Origin: Magnetovibrio sp.
GTDB lineage: Bacteria > Pseudomonadota > Alphaproteobacteria > Rhodospirillales_A > JABHCV01
Direction: 5' to 3'
Length of the DNA: 15,510 bases
Assembly: GCA_002717285.1 (NCBI GenBank)
Contig: PBDF01000014.1
Span: 1 to 15,510, forward strand
Positions 15,397 to 15,510 of the stretch are shown one piece after another; the first letter of the stretch is position 1; every line of letters starts with the position of its first letter. The notes beneath the pieces were generated by a model that saw only the letters and a program-made list of their open reading frames with translations, made no database searches and had not been told where the DNA came from. The translations under genes and the position numbers were made by a program.

Positions 15397-15510
<114 letters not shown>

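Overview
This window is a conserved bacterial information-processing cluster, all on the + strand: tRNA-Trp(CCA), secE, nusG, rplK, rplA, rplJ, rplL, rpoB, rpoC, rpsL, rpsG, fusA and the first 32 codons of tuf. Every complete gene is intact and full length for its family. The organism is most likely an alphaproteobacterium with moderate-to-low GC. Reasons: tRNA-Trp sits directly before a short single-helix secE; the str genes (rpsL-rpsG-fusA-tuf) follow rpoC directly; and the proteins read as alphaproteobacterial (EF-Tu starts with [16 protein letters not shown], RpoC with [11 protein letters not shown], and RpoB is 1385 residues). I cannot name a genus; the Rhodospirillales or a neighbouring order is only an impression.

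Layout. Bases 1-72 are upstream DNA with at best a weak promoter. Bases 73-399 hold tRNA-Trp and secE (translocon subunit), and 402-932 nusG (transcription elongation and coupling). A short structured leader (933-1012) precedes rplK-rplA (L11 and L1, of the GTPase-centre rim and the L1 stalk). A 303-base structured leader (2145-2447) precedes rplJ-rplL (L10 and L7/L12, the ribosomal stalk). A 272-base spacer rich in inverted repeats (3396-3667) separates rplL from rpoB-rpoC. A 374-base spacer (12039-12412) follows rpoC. It contains an AT-rich terminator candidate, a good sigma70-type promoter (TTGACT, 17 bases, TATTGT) and a structured 5' leader. Then come rpsL-rpsG-fusA-tuf.

The genes jointly supply the RNA polymerase core (beta, beta'), the NusG link between polymerase and ribosome, the ribosomal stalk that recruits translation GTPases, S12 and S7 of the small subunit, and the GTPases EF-G and EF-Tu. 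In such clusters the ribosomal proteins normally repress their own mRNAs, and the four gene-free stretches here look like the places where this happens.

I found no mobile element, CRISPR array, foreign gene or new protein system. The parts worth a second look are RNA-level: competing helices in the rplJ leader, the rplL-rpoB hairpins, the hairpin before rplK, and a long rpsL leader combined with an S12-S7 gap too short for the E. coli-type S7 site. All structures were paired by eye, without energy calculation or covariation.
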